NCBI GenBank assembly: GCA_021775095.1
Contig: JAJFII010000032.1
Span: forward strand, 1-64,000
DNA length: 64,000 nt
Direction of reading: 5' to 3'
Source of the DNA: Rhodospirillales bacterium
Lineage (GTDB): Bacteria; Pseudomonadota; Alphaproteobacteria; Rhodospirillales; Casp-alpha2
Each line of letters opens with the position of its first letter. Position 1 is the first letter of the stretch. Shown in pieces: positions 27,398-36,789 of this stretch. Made by a program: the position numbers and the translations under genes. A model generated the notes under the pieces. That model saw nothing but the letters and a program-made list of their open reading frames with translations, had not been told where the DNA came from and searched no databases.

Positions 27398-27718
27398 ATG
27401 TCGACTGTATATGATTTCCGCTTAATCCGTACGGCCCGGCAGTTGAGGTTATCTTCTTATCTGTCGGGTCCACACGGCAAAGAGCCTGTGTACTGTGTTG
27501 GAGAATTGGAACGTATCACACATTGGTTACGGATGACTGCAGAGAATTTATCCGAAATTGAGCGTTGTCTGGATTTATACGAGAAGGAGTTGGACGATAC
27601 GTTGGAGTTTAATCGCCAATGTCAGACTGCATTGTTGCTCGAAGATATTGATCAAATGTCGGTTCGTTACGATCAATTGGTTACACGAACCAGACGTGCC
27701 AGACTCGCCAACAAGTAA
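27398..27718 (+). CDS. Small protein of unknown function, downstream of the chemoreceptor
   Basis: 106 aa, beginning 5 bp after the chemoreceptor stop and so probably co-transcribed and coupled. I do not recognise a family. The C-terminal two-thirds looks helical and charged (E-N-L-S-E-I-E-R-C-L-D-L-Y-E-K-E-L-D-D), with no membrane segment or signal peptide. It may be an accessory partner of the receptor; this is inferred from position only. Confidence 0.6.
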   Translation: MSTVYDFRLIRTARQLRLSSYLSGPHGKEPVYCVGELERITHWLRMTAENLSEIERCLDLYEKELDDTLEFNRQCQTALLLEDIDQMSVRYDQLVTRTRRARLANK

Positions 27719-27919
27719 GATCAAGACAGGGCAAAAGTGTTCGTATCCTTAGGAAATCCCATGAGAAAAAGCACCTGACGGGCACTAACATTTCGCACCG
27801 GCCCAGATTTCGCGCAACAGCGTCTAACGGAATTTGGCCTGCAGTAACGACCCTTTGATCTATTGGTAGCGGATCGTCGATTGTTGGCGGCTGCGGATTC
27901 CGGTTATCCGTTCACCGGG

Positions 27920-30100
27920 CTAACCGGTAACGGTCCGCGCCGCCGGGAAATGCAGGGTCGCCGTTGTGCCTTCGGCGATTTTGCTGACAAGCGACAATCG
28001 GCCACCATGCATTTCGATGAGGTGATTGACCAGCGCCAGACCGAGACCAATTCCACCGCCACTTCTGACCATGGAATTTGAGTTGACCTGGTTAAACGGC
28101 AAGACCACAAGATCGAGCTTGTCTTCTGGAATGCCGACACCGGTGTCAGAAACTTTAATCTCAATGGCATTGTCTGCAACCATTTCGATGGTAATCGATA
28201 CCGACCCGGCGTCCGGCGTATATTTGATCGCGTTGTCGGCCAAATTGACCATCATTTGTTTTACCCGAAGAATGTCACCGCGCAATTTCGGCAAATCTTT
28301 ACGGATATGAATCGAAATGTCCATATGACGGTCCTTCGCTTTGGCTGCGACCAGGCTAACAACAGTCTCTGTAAGGGCCGCCAGATCTATTGGTCCTTCA
28401 TCAAGAGCGATCGCATTGGCTTCTATTTTCGAGAGATCGAGTATATCGGAAATAAGTTGCAGCAGATACTCTCCAGCCGTGGCGACGATGGTGGCGTTTT
28501 CCCGGTACTTGGCATTCCCCAGGGGGCCAAACGTTTCGTAGGCGGCCAATTGTGAAAATCCGATGATCGCGTTGAGCGGCGTTCGGAGTTCATGACTCAT
28601 ATTTGCCATGAATTCACTTTTTGTCTGATTGGCCGAAATGGCCTCGTCTCGGGCTTTTTCCAGATCCAATGTTCTCGCTAAAACCCGGCGTTCCAGATCA
28701 TCCTTGGACTCGACCAGTTCCTTCGTCGCCTGTTCTCTTTCGGTAATATCGGTATAAACGGCGACATGTCCGCCCCGTTCCAGCGGGAACCGGCGAACAT
28801 GCATTTGGCGACCGTCCAACATGTCGAATTTTTCGTCCAAGGCCGCACCGGAACCAACAATTTCTTCAATTTTTTGGTCGACGATGTCACCGGCAGGCCC
28901 GTCGCCAAAGGCCCCGCACTGGGCCAGATGTTTGAGCAATTCTGCCATGTGCATGCCGGGTGTCAGCCCCTTGGGATGATACCAAAAATCGACACATCGT
29001 TTGCTCCAGACCACCAGTCTTTGATCGGCGTTCCAGACAGCAAAACCCTGGTCGATGGAATCCATTGTCAGTTGCACCAGCATGGAATTTTGCGATAATT
29101 CAGCGGTACGGTCTCTGACTTGTTGTTGAAACTGGATGTTTCGCATGGATACCACGTATAAAATCCAGCCGATCATCAGCGTAAAGACAGAGCCACCAAT
29201 ACTAACCATATAGGCCAGTTTGTCTGCCGGACCGTTAAGATAGTCCGGCATTATATCCCAATGCAGATCCCACCGCGCCTGGCCGCTGGTAATGCGAATT
29301 ATTTCGGTTGCCGCCGCTTTCAGAGGCGGTGAAGAAGAGCCGATGATCGGAATAAAGGCGTTTCTGGCTCTCGACTCGCTATCGCGTTCGATCAATCTGA
29401 CTTCAATGCCATCAGGCAGATAATCGGCGGAAAAACCCGAAAAAAACGACACCAGATTGATCGTTGCCGCCATGATGCTGGTTCCTTGCGCCAGGTCCGT
29501 GACCGTCGCAATGACGGCTTTTTTATCGCCATTTTTGCCTTCAAATGCCGGACCCAAAATAACATGTCCCGGGGTTTGGCGGGCCGTTACGACGGGTACT
29601 CTGACAGCTGGAAGTGTCGCTAGATCGGTGTGCTTTTGAAACAACCCGTCATCACGCGAGAGCAGTTGGACGGCGAAGCTCTCGAACCGATCCGGCGCGC
29701 GTTTATGCGGTTCTCCGATGACTTTCAAGGACGCGCCCTGCTGTTGTTCATAGCGCGCTCGGGAATTACGGAGAACCCGTTTGGCGTAGACGACGCTGTC
29801 AAAAGTAACATCCGGGTCCCAGGATTCCGCTTTATCAATAAACCGAAAAAAGGCATCCTGATCATAAATTGGTTGATTTTGGAACTGGCCAGCCAGTGCG
29901 CGCAGGTTAACTTCCGCCTTCGATATCCAAAACAGGACACTTTCCGTCATCCGCCGGGCATCGACTTTGCCCTTGTCAATCCAGCCGTCATAGGCCGCCG
30001 CTCTTAATCTTTCTCCGGTTAACAAAGACGCGCCAACCCCCAGAAAAATGAAACAAATAAGGGCGGCACCCACTGCCAATTTACGCTTTGTGATCGTCAT
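27920..30100 (-). CDS. Membrane sensor histidine kinase (CHASE-PAS-HisKA-HATPase)
   Basis: A 726-aa hybrid-less histidine kinase. TM1 (about residues 8-28) and TM2 (about 297-318) bracket a periplasmic CHASE-type domain with its R-V-P-V-V segment. A PAS domain (about 335-455, with Q-G-F-A-V-W-N) precedes a coiled linker. The HisKA box has His503 in M-A-N-M-S-H-E-L-R-T-P-L-N. The ATPase has the N box (N-L-A-D-N-A-I-K-Y-T), G1 (D-T-G-V-G-I) and G2 (G-I-G-L-G-L) motifs. There is no receiver domain, and no response regulator gene is adjacent, so it is an orphan kinase. The start is supported by a GGAG element 10 bases upstream. Confidence 0.9.
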   Translation of the reverse strand: MTITKRKLAVGAALICFIFLGVGASLLTGERLRAAAYDGWIDKGKVDARRMTESVLFWISKAEVNLRALAGQFQNQPIYDQDAFFRFIDKAESWDPDVTFDSVVYAKRVLRNSRARYEQQQGASLKVIGEPHKRAPDRFESFAVQLLSRDDGLFQKHTDLATLPAVRVPVVTARQTPGHVILGPAFEGKNGDKKAVIATVTDLAQGTSIMAATINLVSFFSGFSADYLPDGIEVRLIERDSESRARNAFIPIIGSSSPPLKAAATEIIRITSGQARWDLHWDIMPDYLNGPADKLAYMVSIGGSVFTLMIGWILYVVSMRNIQFQQQVRDRTAELSQNSMLVQLTMDSIDQGFAVWNADQRLVVWSKRCVDFWYHPKGLTPGMHMAELLKHLAQCGAFGDGPAGDIVDQKIEEIVGSGAALDEKFDMLDGRQMHVRRFPLERGGHVAVYTDITEREQATKELVESKDDLERRVLARTLDLEKARDEAISANQTKSEFMANMSHELRTPLNAIIGFSQLAAYETFGPLGNAKYRENATIVATAGEYLLQLISDILDLSKIEANAIALDEGPIDLAALTETVVSLVAAKAKDRHMDISIHIRKDLPKLRGDILRVKQMMVNLADNAIKYTPDAGSVSITIEMVADNAIEIKVSDTGVGIPEDKLDLVVLPFNQVNSNSMVRSGGGIGLGLALVNHLIEMHGGRLSLVSKIAEGTTATLHFPAARTVTG

Positions 30101-30357
30101 CGAGATGCGTGCTCCAGTTTTTCGCGATGGTTAACAGCCCTGGTCCGACATTCCCCCGATGAACCTCACATTTTTCGTTACATTAGTTTGGATAACCTGC
30201 CGAGGCAATATTGAGCAGGCGGTCGAGGCGCTTATTCCGGAATAAACTGGAACGCTGTCTCGACCCGGGTCAAAGACATGATCCGGCGCAAATTAGAAAT
30301 CAACAAAGAAACCAAAATAAATCGCCAGGCGCATCCAGGCCAGTTAAGCCGTTCGCC
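30101..30357. other. Intergenic stretch, no feature recognised
   Basis: About 257 bp between the end of the oxamate-hydrolase-like gene and the histidine kinase start. I found no convincing terminator, promoter or small gene here; a long plus-strand frame entering it is an antisense shadow of the neighbouring gene. Confidence 0.5.
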
Positions 30358-31950
30358 CTAAAACCCGTTGGCCTGGCCATCGCTGCGCGGATCGTTGGCT
30401 CCTTCCAGCAATCCATCGGGGTGACAAACGATGGCACCGGCATGGCCCATCACTTCGTCAAAATCACCAACCACGTCGATGTCGTGACCGGCCTTGATCA
30501 GGGCCTTGTAAACCGCGCCGTCGAAACGGTTTTCAATCCGTATGTTGGTCGCTTCACTGCCCCAGGTGCGGCCCAGCAGCCAGCGCGGTGCGGTCACCGC
30601 CTGCTGCAGGTTTTGTCCATGCAGAACATGGCGGGCAAAAATCATCGCCTGGGTTTGCGGCTGTCCTTCGCCGCCCATGGTGCCGTAGGGCATGACCCGG
30701 CCATCGGACAATTGGGCCAGGGCCGGCTGGATCGTGTGGAAGGGGCGGCGGTGGGGTTGCAGGGCGTTGTGGTGGTTTTCGTCGAGGCTGAAACTGGTGC
30801 CGCGGTTTTGCCAGGTAATCCCCGATTGTTTTAGGACCGTGCCAGAGCCAAATTCCCAATAAATACTTTGAATGAAACTGACCGCGCGACCATCGGCGTC
30901 AACTGCCCCCAACCAAACCGTATCGCCCTTTTGTGACAGGTCCGGCCAGGGCAGGGCGCGGGCCGGATCCACATCCGCCGCCATTGCATCGAGGGCCGGG
31001 TTTTGCAGAAACGACGACGGATCCCTGTCCATATAGGCCGGGTCGGTGAGATGGCGGTCACGGACCCGAAAGGCCCGTTTGGTGGCTTCCACCAGATTAT
31101 GCACGAACTCAAAAGTTTCTGCTCCTTGAACGCCCAGCCGGTCGTACACGGCGAGCAGGATAAGCGACGCCAGACCCTGGGTTGGTGGGGGCATGTTGAA
31201 GACCCGGTGACCGGCGACGTTGACTTGCAGCGGGGTCACCATCAGCGCCCTGTGGCGGTGCAGGTCGGCCAGCCGCAGGGGCGAACCGGCGGCTGTCAGG
31301 TCGGTTGCCAGACTGCTGGCCAACTCGCCCCGGTAAAAATCATCGAGGCCGGTTTTAACCAGCTGTTCCAACGTATTGGAAAGCCGGGTGTTGATGAATT
31401 TCGCGCCTTCACGGGGCGGCGCGCCGGTTGGTAAAAACAACTCTTTAAATCCGGGCGACGCCGCTAATTCGTCTAACTTTCCGGCGGTATTGCTGGCCTG
31501 GGTCGCGGTCACCGCAATGCCGGTGCGGGCATAATAAATGGCATCTTCCAGGAGTCTAGAGAGCGGCAGGCGGCCGCCCAGTTTGCCGCTGCTGTAGGCC
31601 TGCGCCGCCTGCCAGCCGGATACCGCGCCGCCGACGGTCAACGCCGCCAGCGGGCCGCGCGACGGGATCGCCGCCAGGCCCTGGTCTTTGTAAAAATCGA
31701 TGGAGGCGTTTGCCGCGGCCGCGCCACAGGCGTCGATGCCGACGACCTTATTGTCCGGCGTGTGCACCAGCCAAAAGTTATCCCCGCCGAGGCCGTTCAT
31801 GTGGGGATAAACGACGGCGATGGTACTGGCTGCGGCGATCATCGCTTCGACCGCGTTGCCGCCTTCCTGGAGAACTCGCAAACCGGCCTGTGACGCCAAA
31901 TGATGGGGGGCGGTCATCATGCCCCGGTAGGATCGAACGGTTTGTAACAT
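30358..31950 (-). CDS. hpxW: GGT-family Ntn-hydrolase, probable oxamate amidohydrolase
   Basis: A 530-aa gamma-glutamyltranspeptidase-fold proenzyme. Autocleavage would occur before Thr344 in K-G-D-T-V-W-L, the equivalent of the D-T-T-H-F nucleophile of GGT. The N-terminal R-G-M-M-T-A-P-H-H-L-A-S-Q-A-G and G-G-N-A-V-E-A motifs are typical of the branch that includes Klebsiella HpxW, which hydrolyses oxamate to oxalate and ammonia. No signal peptide, so cytoplasmic, unlike true GGT. It starts 30 bp after allH with a good AAGGAAA ribosome binding site, as last gene of a unit whose oxamate carbamoyltransferase would produce its substrate. The specific call rests on that context; a general GGT-like hydrolase is the alternative. 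Confidence 0.7.
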   Translation of the reverse strand: MLQTVRSYRGMMTAPHHLASQAGLRVLQEGGNAVEAMIAAASTIAVVYPHMNGLGGDNFWLVHTPDNKVVGIDACGAAAANASIDFYKDQGLAAIPSRGPLAALTVGGAVSGWQAAQAYSSGKLGGRLPLSRLLEDAIYYARTGIAVTATQASNTAGKLDELAASPGFKELFLPTGAPPREGAKFINTRLSNTLEQLVKTGLDDFYRGELASSLATDLTAAGSPLRLADLHRHRALMVTPLQVNVAGHRVFNMPPPTQGLASLILLAVYDRLGVQGAETFEFVHNLVEATKRAFRVRDRHLTDPAYMDRDPSSFLQNPALDAMAADVDPARALPWPDLSQKGDTVWLGAVDADGRAVSFIQSIYWEFGSGTVLKQSGITWQNRGTSFSLDENHHNALQPHRRPFHTIQPALAQLSDGRVMPYGTMGGEGQPQTQAMIFARHVLHGQNLQQAVTAPRWLLGRTWGSEATNIRIENRFDGAVYKALIKAGHDIDVVGDFDEVMGHAGAIVCHPDGLLEGANDPRSDGQANGF

Positions 31951-31979
31951 TTTTATTTCCTTGTCATGGGTTCAGGAGC

Positions 31980-32888
31980 CTAGGCGGCGACGGCGATGCG
32001 GGACGGGTGGTGAACCTGTAGGGTAACGTAGAGGCCGGCCAGGGCATCCCAGCCAGAGGTGTGGCCGACGGCGCTCAATCGATCGAGGGCTGACAGTTGT
32101 TTGGTTGCGTCGGTTGTACAAAGCGCCCGCAAAAGGTCATGCAGGGCGGCGCTGCCCCATCCTTCGGCTGCTGCATACAGGTGTTGGGCGCTGATCGGGT
32201 TGCTGGCTGCCAGCGCCCTGGGGCAGACCGCTGCCGCCAGGGCACAGGCCCGTTCGGTTTGTCCAAGCCAGCGCAAAGCGATCAACAGGGCAGCTAAAAA
32301 GTCATCGCCCGACGGGGTCAAACCGGGCCCCAGTCCCAACAGCTCCGTGACGGCGGCTGGCGGTGCGGCCATGGGCCGGTGCGGCCCATAGGGCGAAGTC
32401 AGCCAACTCTTTAGTTCTGCCACGGCTGCCTTGGCCTGCGCCAAAACCGGGTTGCTTGCACCGTAAAGCAGCGGTGCCAAACCGTCCTTTGGTTGGTGGC
32501 TCCGGGCGTAGGCCTCAAGGACCTGCAGCCCATCGTCGCACAGGCCCGCAGCCGAACGGGCCGCCGGCTGCCAGATCGTGCCCGGGGTGATATGGATCTG
32601 TAACCTTGCGCCGATTGTTAAGCGCCGATTGATCAACTGCACTTGGTCAGCCAGGGTTAAACCGCTGGCCAACCACGATGTGGTCGCCGGTGCCGTTGTT
32701 GTTATATTGAGGGGGCCCCGGGCAAAATCAGTGGGTCCGATGCAGACAAAAATGCCGTTGATCTGAATATAAAAACTTGATTTAAAAAGCGCTGCGACCC
32801 GTCCCCGGGCCGGACAGGACAAGGCCCGTTCGGCAAGGACGCCGGTGCAATGGGTTTTTAGGGAAAAGGGATCGGCGTTATTTATCAT
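31980..32888 (-). CDS. allH: DUF2877 protein, oxamate carbamoyltransferase subunit AllH
   Basis: 302 aa, recognised by the L-G-L-G-P-G-L-T-P-S-G-D-D motif (about residues 200-212) diagnostic of DUF2877. This family accompanies FdrA and DUF1116 and is part of oxamate carbamoyltransferase, which phosphorolyses oxalurate to oxamate and carbamoyl phosphate. I set the start at the ATG at 32888, which overlaps the carbamate kinase stop by 11 bp; a frame open to 32951 would overlap it by 74 bp. Confidence 0.8.
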   Translation of the reverse strand: MINNADPFSLKTHCTGVLAERALSCPARGRVAALFKSSFYIQINGIFVCIGPTDFARGPLNITTTAPATTSWLASGLTLADQVQLINRRLTIGARLQIHITPGTIWQPAARSAAGLCDDGLQVLEAYARSHQPKDGLAPLLYGASNPVLAQAKAAVAELKSWLTSPYGPHRPMAAPPAAVTELLGLGPGLTPSGDDFLAALLIALRWLGQTERACALAAAVCPRALAASNPISAQHLYAAAEGWGSAALHDLLRALCTTDATKQLSALDRLSAVGHTSGWDALAGLYVTLQVHHPSRIAVAA

Positions 32889-33846
32889 TGGGAACGATGC
32901 GAGTCCCGGTCTTGCCTTCGAGGGCATCCATGGCCTGGTCGATGGAACCAATGATCACCCGCTCGCCGCCGCCTTCTAGAAACCGAATGGCGGCATCGAT
33001 TTTCGGCCCCATGCTGCCCGCCGGGAAATGACCTTCGGCCTGATAGGCGCGGATGTCGCGCAGGGTTACCCGATCCAAATATTCTTCGTCTGGCGTGCCA
33101 AAATGAATGGCGACCTTGGGTACGGCGGTCAGGATCATCAGCGTATCGATGCCTAAGACATTGGCCATGTGCGCCGATGTCAGGTCTTTGTCGATGACCG
33201 CAGAGACCCCGTTGCGAACACCTTTCGGTCCACGAACCACGGGAATTCCTCCGCCACCACCGGCGATGACAACGGTTCCCCGTCGGGCCAGCATCTGCAC
33301 CAGGGAAATATCACAGACATGTTTGGGTTTTGGAGACGGCACCACGTGGCGCCAGCCGCGGCCGGAATCTTCTTTCATCAGCCAGCCCAGTTCGGCACCA
33401 ATTTTTTTGGCTTCTTCCTCGTCGAAGAACGGGCCAATGGGTTTGCTTGGGTTTTCGAAGGCCGGGTCTTCCGGGTCGACCTCAACCTGGGTTAACAGAC
33501 AGGTCACATGGCGGGCGTTTCCCTGTTCACGCAGGGCATTTTCCATCGCCTGCATTAACAGATAGGCAATGCCACCCTGGCTGTGGGCGACACAAATATC
33601 CAGCGGCATGGGGGCGATGGTATGGCGGGTCAGGGTTTGCCGCATCAGGATTTTGCCGACCACGGGACCGTTGCCGTGGGTGATGATCAGTTCATTGTCG
33701 AGCATGGTCAGGGGCAGGAGCGCCTCTGCGGTTTGTTTGGCGATGGCCTTTTGTTCCTGTGACGTGCCTTCGATATCCTCCGGATGGGTTGCGTTTCCGC
33801 CAATGGCAACCATTAGACGGTCCGGGGTCACAGGGGAGTTTGGCAT
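32878..33846 (-). CDS. allK: Carbamate kinase (AllK/ArcC)
   Basis: A 322-aa amino-acid-kinase-family enzyme that transfers phosphate from carbamoyl phosphate to ADP, giving ATP, CO2 and ammonia. It has A-I-G-G-N-A near residue 13, T-H-G-N-G-P-V-V-G near residue 53, A-G-G-G-G-G-I-P-V (about residue 200) and a C-terminal G-S-M-G-P-K-I-D-A segment, all standard for carbamate kinase. It lies between fdrA and allH, so it would harvest the carbamoyl phosphate released from oxalurate. No arginine deiminase genes are nearby, which argues against an ArcC role. Confidence 0.9.
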   Translation of the reverse strand: MPNSPVTPDRLMVAIGGNATHPEDIEGTSQEQKAIAKQTAEALLPLTMLDNELIITHGNGPVVGKILMRQTLTRHTIAPMPLDICVAHSQGGIAYLLMQAMENALREQGNARHVTCLLTQVEVDPEDPAFENPSKPIGPFFDEEEAKKIGAELGWLMKEDSGRGWRHVVPSPKPKHVCDISLVQMLARRGTVVIAGGGGGIPVVRGPKGVRNGVSAVIDKDLTSAHMANVLGIDTLMILTAVPKVAIHFGTPDEEYLDRVTLRDIRAYQAEGHFPAGSMGPKIDAAIRFLEGGGERVIIGSIDQAMDALEGKTGTRIVPNDK

Positions 33847-33855
33847 GATGACGTC

Positions 33856-35349
33856 CTATCGGTTCAAACGGATGCAGGCGAGGGCAAGAACCGTCGCATC
33901 GGCATTGCAAGGAGCAACCAGGATGCCTGCCGCCTGCAGTTTGGTTATTTGTCCCCTGCGGTTTTGCGGGTCGGCGTCGGTCCCGGTTACCGAGGCAATA
34001 ATAAGGGTGTCGCCAGCAAGCGCGGTGCCGAGGGAGTCGACCAAATGGCCGGCCGGGTCGTTATGGGCGCCATATCCGATGACCACATCGAGCAGAATCA
34101 CGCCGACGGATTTGTCCTTGATGGCGTCCTGTAAGGCCTGATCGCGGACACTGGGATCGATCATCGGGTGGGGCCGACCCTGGGTATATTCGTCACTGCC
34201 CAGATCAATGATCTTATGGGCGTCCGCAGGGGCGGCGAGGTCCAATACGCCGGGAATGGCAGCGTTGGACATAACCTGTTCGCCGGCCGCTTTGAACAGG
34301 GTCTGGACTTCGGCACAAAGCGTGCCACCGGAAAACAGACCTCTGACTTTTGCCGCTGGGGCCGGTTGGGCAAGCGCCCCGGCCTGGAAATCGGCAAACA
34401 GTGCGCGGCCGCCGAGCGCCTGTTCCGCCGCTGCTTTTAAGGACAGCGCGAGGCTTGCATTGTCCGGCAATTGCCAGCTTTCGGCACCGATAAAACATAC
34501 GGTGAAGGTTTTTTGGCTGGCCGCAATGCGTTCCACAACCCGGGCCGCCACAGCCGCCGCCGGCGGTTTGGAGATCAGCACAATATGGCGGGTCTTGGGG
34601 TCCGCATCGAGGGCATCCAAGGCCATCAGGGTGGTAATGCCACCGATCTCGTCCTTCAGGTCGCGTCCGCCGACGCCAATGGCATGGGAGATGCCGCCGC
34701 CGCCCTGGGAAATTAAACAGGTGATTTCCTGGGTGCCGGTACCGGACGCGCCAATGACCCCAATGTCACCGTCGGTGACTTTGTTGGCAAAGGCCAGCGG
34801 CGTGCCATTGATAATGGCGGTGCCGCAGTCCGGACCCATGACCAGCAGGCCCAGGGATTGGGCTTCGCGTTTTAAGGCCAGTTCGTCAGCAATGGAAACG
34901 TTGTCGCTGAACATCATCACATGTAACCCCCGGCGCAGGGCCTTGCGGGCTTCGGCGGCGGCAAAATCGCCAGCCACGGAAATCAGGGCGAGGTTTGCAT
35001 CCGGACGGGCCTTGACTGCGGCACGGAGGCTCTTGGGCCGCCAGCTTTGCCCTTCGCCCTGTGCGCCGGTTGGTGTATCGAGCAACAGATTGGCCTCTGC
35101 CCGGGCGGTTTCCGCCGCCTCGGCGTTGACCGCACGGATGCCAATGATCAAATCGCCGCCTTCGGCACCGTCGCTTGTGGCATCCAAAAGTCCGGCATCG
35201 GCCATGATCTGGCGGTTCGATGGTGAGGCCATCATCAGCGCCGCTTCTTCGATCCCGTCGAGGCTGGCGATGGCCCGGGAAAACCGCATCAGGGCAACCG
35301 AATCCAGATAAAAACCGCGGCGCACTTCGTTGATAATCGTGCTACTCAT
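33856..35349 (-). CDS. allF: FdrA/AllF, acyl-CoA-synthetase-like oxamate carbamoyltransferase subunit
   Basis: A 497-aa protein of the FdrA family, related to succinyl-CoA synthetase alpha and beta chains. It has an M-G-P-D-C-G-T-A-I-I-N-G segment near residue 183, G-A-S-G-T-G-T-Q-E near residue 209 and G-I-S-H-A-I-G-V-G-G-R-D-L near residue 228. With AllG and AllH it should form oxamate carbamoyltransferase. The ATG overlaps the allG stop by 4 bp. From memory E. coli FdrA has about 555 residues; the shortfall here matches the 59-residue protein encoded upstream of allG, suggesting that the FdrA tail is a separate gene in this organism. Confidence 0.87.
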   Translation of the reverse strand: MSSTIINEVRRGFYLDSVALMRFSRAIASLDGIEEAALMMASPSNRQIMADAGLLDATSDGAEGGDLIIGIRAVNAEAAETARAEANLLLDTPTGAQGEGQSWRPKSLRAAVKARPDANLALISVAGDFAAAEARKALRRGLHVMMFSDNVSIADELALKREAQSLGLLVMGPDCGTAIINGTPLAFANKVTDGDIGVIGASGTGTQEITCLISQGGGGISHAIGVGGRDLKDEIGGITTLMALDALDADPKTRHIVLISKPPAAAVAARVVERIAASQKTFTVCFIGAESWQLPDNASLALSLKAAAEQALGGRALFADFQAGALAQPAPAAKVRGLFSGGTLCAEVQTLFKAAGEQVMSNAAIPGVLDLAAPADAHKIIDLGSDEYTQGRPHPMIDPSVRDQALQDAIKDKSVGVILLDVVIGYGAHNDPAGHLVDSLGTALAGDTLIIASVTGTDADPQNRRGQITKLQAAGILVAPCNADATVLALACIRLNR

Positions 35350-36596
35350 TTGACACCGACACTTTCAGCCAGGGCGATCAGGGCGCCTTCAAAACATTTC
35401 ATGGGGGCGCGAACCACGCCGGCACCGACCTGACCGACACCGGGTTCGCGGTGGGCGATGCCCGTATTGATGGTCGGCGCCAGTCCGGTTTCCAGAACCA
35501 GGCGGATGTCGATACCGGTCGGTACGCCCAGGTAATCCATGGCCGGTATGGTCCATTCCGGATTTTCGCCGGCGGCGATTTCGGACATGGTTCGGGTGAA
35601 GTTGCCGGCTTCGGAAGCGGCGCCGGCACCGACAAAACCGGCGACGGCTGGCGATGCACCCATGGCAAAGCCGCCCAGGCCAATGGTCTCGACGATCGTT
35701 GAATCGCCCATGTCCGGATTGGCGTCGGCTTCGGTGAAACCGGGAAAATAAAGTCCCTCCGGCATTTCGACGGGTGCCGTGAACCAGGTATCACCGGTGC
35801 CGCTGACCCGGATGCCAAAATCCGTTCCGTTGCGGCACATGGCGGTGACAATGGAGGATCCATGTATGTTGCGGACCGGGTCCATGATCGATTTGCCCAT
35901 GGCCATGGCGACATTTAAAAAAAACTGATCATTGCCGCCGATGAATGCCAGCGCCTTGGCCAACTCATCGTTGTCGTCGGCGGTTCGGGCCAGGGCCGGT
36001 GCCAGTTCACGCAGCAACAAGCCGGAACAGGCAACATTGCGCTGGTGCATTTCGTCGCCCATGGTCAGGCCCCGGGCGATCAGGTGTTTGAGGGGAATGC
36101 CGTCACCGGACCTGAGCGCCCGACCGACGGCCGGGCCAAAACTGTCGCGCAGCCAGGCCAGACGGGCCAGCACACTGGCATCGTTGCCGCCAAACCGCAT
36201 GACTTTGCCAAGCCCTTCATTGAGTGCGCAGTAGGCGCGGTTTTTGTAGGTCCGGTTTTCCACTACCATCAATGGCTGACTGAGAGTTGTCATGCCGGTC
36301 ATCGGGCCGACCGCATCAAAATGATGATTGGGGTGAAAATCAAAGGCACCGGTCGCGGCCTTTGCGGCGGCGTCTTCGAGGTCCGACGCCCAGCCTTCAA
36401 ACACCGCAATGCCGGCAATGGCACCCTGCATGGGACCACACATGTCGGCCCAGGCGACGGGCGGGCCGGCATGCAGGATCATGTGATCCTTCAGCGCCGG
36501 GATCGCTTCGGATGCCGGGATAACGTCGATCAAAACCGGATCCGCTGACAACATGCGGGTCACGGCTTCCTGATTGGCGTTTTCAATAAGTTGCAT
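35346..36596 (-). CDS. allG: DUF1116/YlbE, oxamate carbamoyltransferase subunit AllG
   Basis: A 416-aa protein of the YlbE/DUF1116 family. Hallmarks are the A-D-M-C-G-P-M-Q-G-A segment near residue 50, G-D-E-M-H-Q-R-N near residue 179, M-C-R-N-G-T-D-F-G-I-R-V-S-G near residue 249 and a C-terminal G-V-G-Q-V-G-A-G-V-V-R-A-P segment. DUF1116 genes are nearly always beside fdrA, and the encoded protein is a subunit of oxamate carbamoyltransferase. The stop overlaps the fdrA start (ATGA). Confidence 0.87.
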   Translation of the reverse strand: MQLIENANQEAVTRMLSADPVLIDVIPASEAIPALKDHMILHAGPPVAWADMCGPMQGAIAGIAVFEGWASDLEDAAAKAATGAFDFHPNHHFDAVGPMTGMTTLSQPLMVVENRTYKNRAYCALNEGLGKVMRFGGNDASVLARLAWLRDSFGPAVGRALRSGDGIPLKHLIARGLTMGDEMHQRNVACSGLLLRELAPALARTADDNDELAKALAFIGGNDQFFLNVAMAMGKSIMDPVRNIHGSSIVTAMCRNGTDFGIRVSGTGDTWFTAPVEMPEGLYFPGFTEADANPDMGDSTIVETIGLGGFAMGASPAVAGFVGAGAASEAGNFTRTMSEIAAGENPEWTIPAMDYLGVPTGIDIRLVLETGLAPTINTGIAHREPGVGQVGAGVVRAPMKCFEGALIALAESVGVK

Positions 36597-36609
36597 TTTA
36601 TATAGGTCC

Positions 36610-36789
36610 TCAGGTTCCTAATTTTGAAAGCAGATCGGCAATTTTCGGGTCGCCTGCCGCCGGCGGCGACCAGTCCACATGGGTGACCGCGACGCCCTGT
36701 TGTTTTAATTCCGTGGCAAACCCTTCTAGGCCGATGTTGATGACATCGAGCGGATCCGTTAACAGATTAGTGACCTTATTATTTTCCAT
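36610..36789 (-). CDS. 59-aa microprotein like the C-terminal tail of FdrA
   Basis: The frame starts with ATG inside the last codons of pucG (11-bp overlap) and ends 13 bp before allG. The sequence carries V-I-N-I-G-L-E-G-F, H-V-D-W-S-P-P-A-A-G-D and a C-terminal A-D-L-L-S-K-L. This looks like the end domain of longer FdrA proteins, here encoded alone and three genes away in the order pucG, tail, allG, fdrA. The overlaps show that it is a real gene. A function as a small subunit of the carbamoyltransferase is inferred. A longer same-frame reading to 37191 is only pucG antiphase sequence. Confidence 0.75.
   Translation of the reverse strand: MENNKVTNLLTDPLDVINIGLEGFATELKQQGVAVTHVDWSPPAAGDPKIADLLSKLGT

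Noticed and set aside
30211-30834. Plus-strand frame of 207 codons opposite the oxamate-hydrolase-like gene
   Set aside because: It is antisense to a well-supported protein family, starts in the intergenic gap without a ribosome binding site and has no family resemblance.
32889-32951. Longer allH start at 32951
   Set aside because: It would overlap carbamate kinase by 74 bp and add residues unlike DUF2877; the ATG at 32888 fits the overlap style of the operon.
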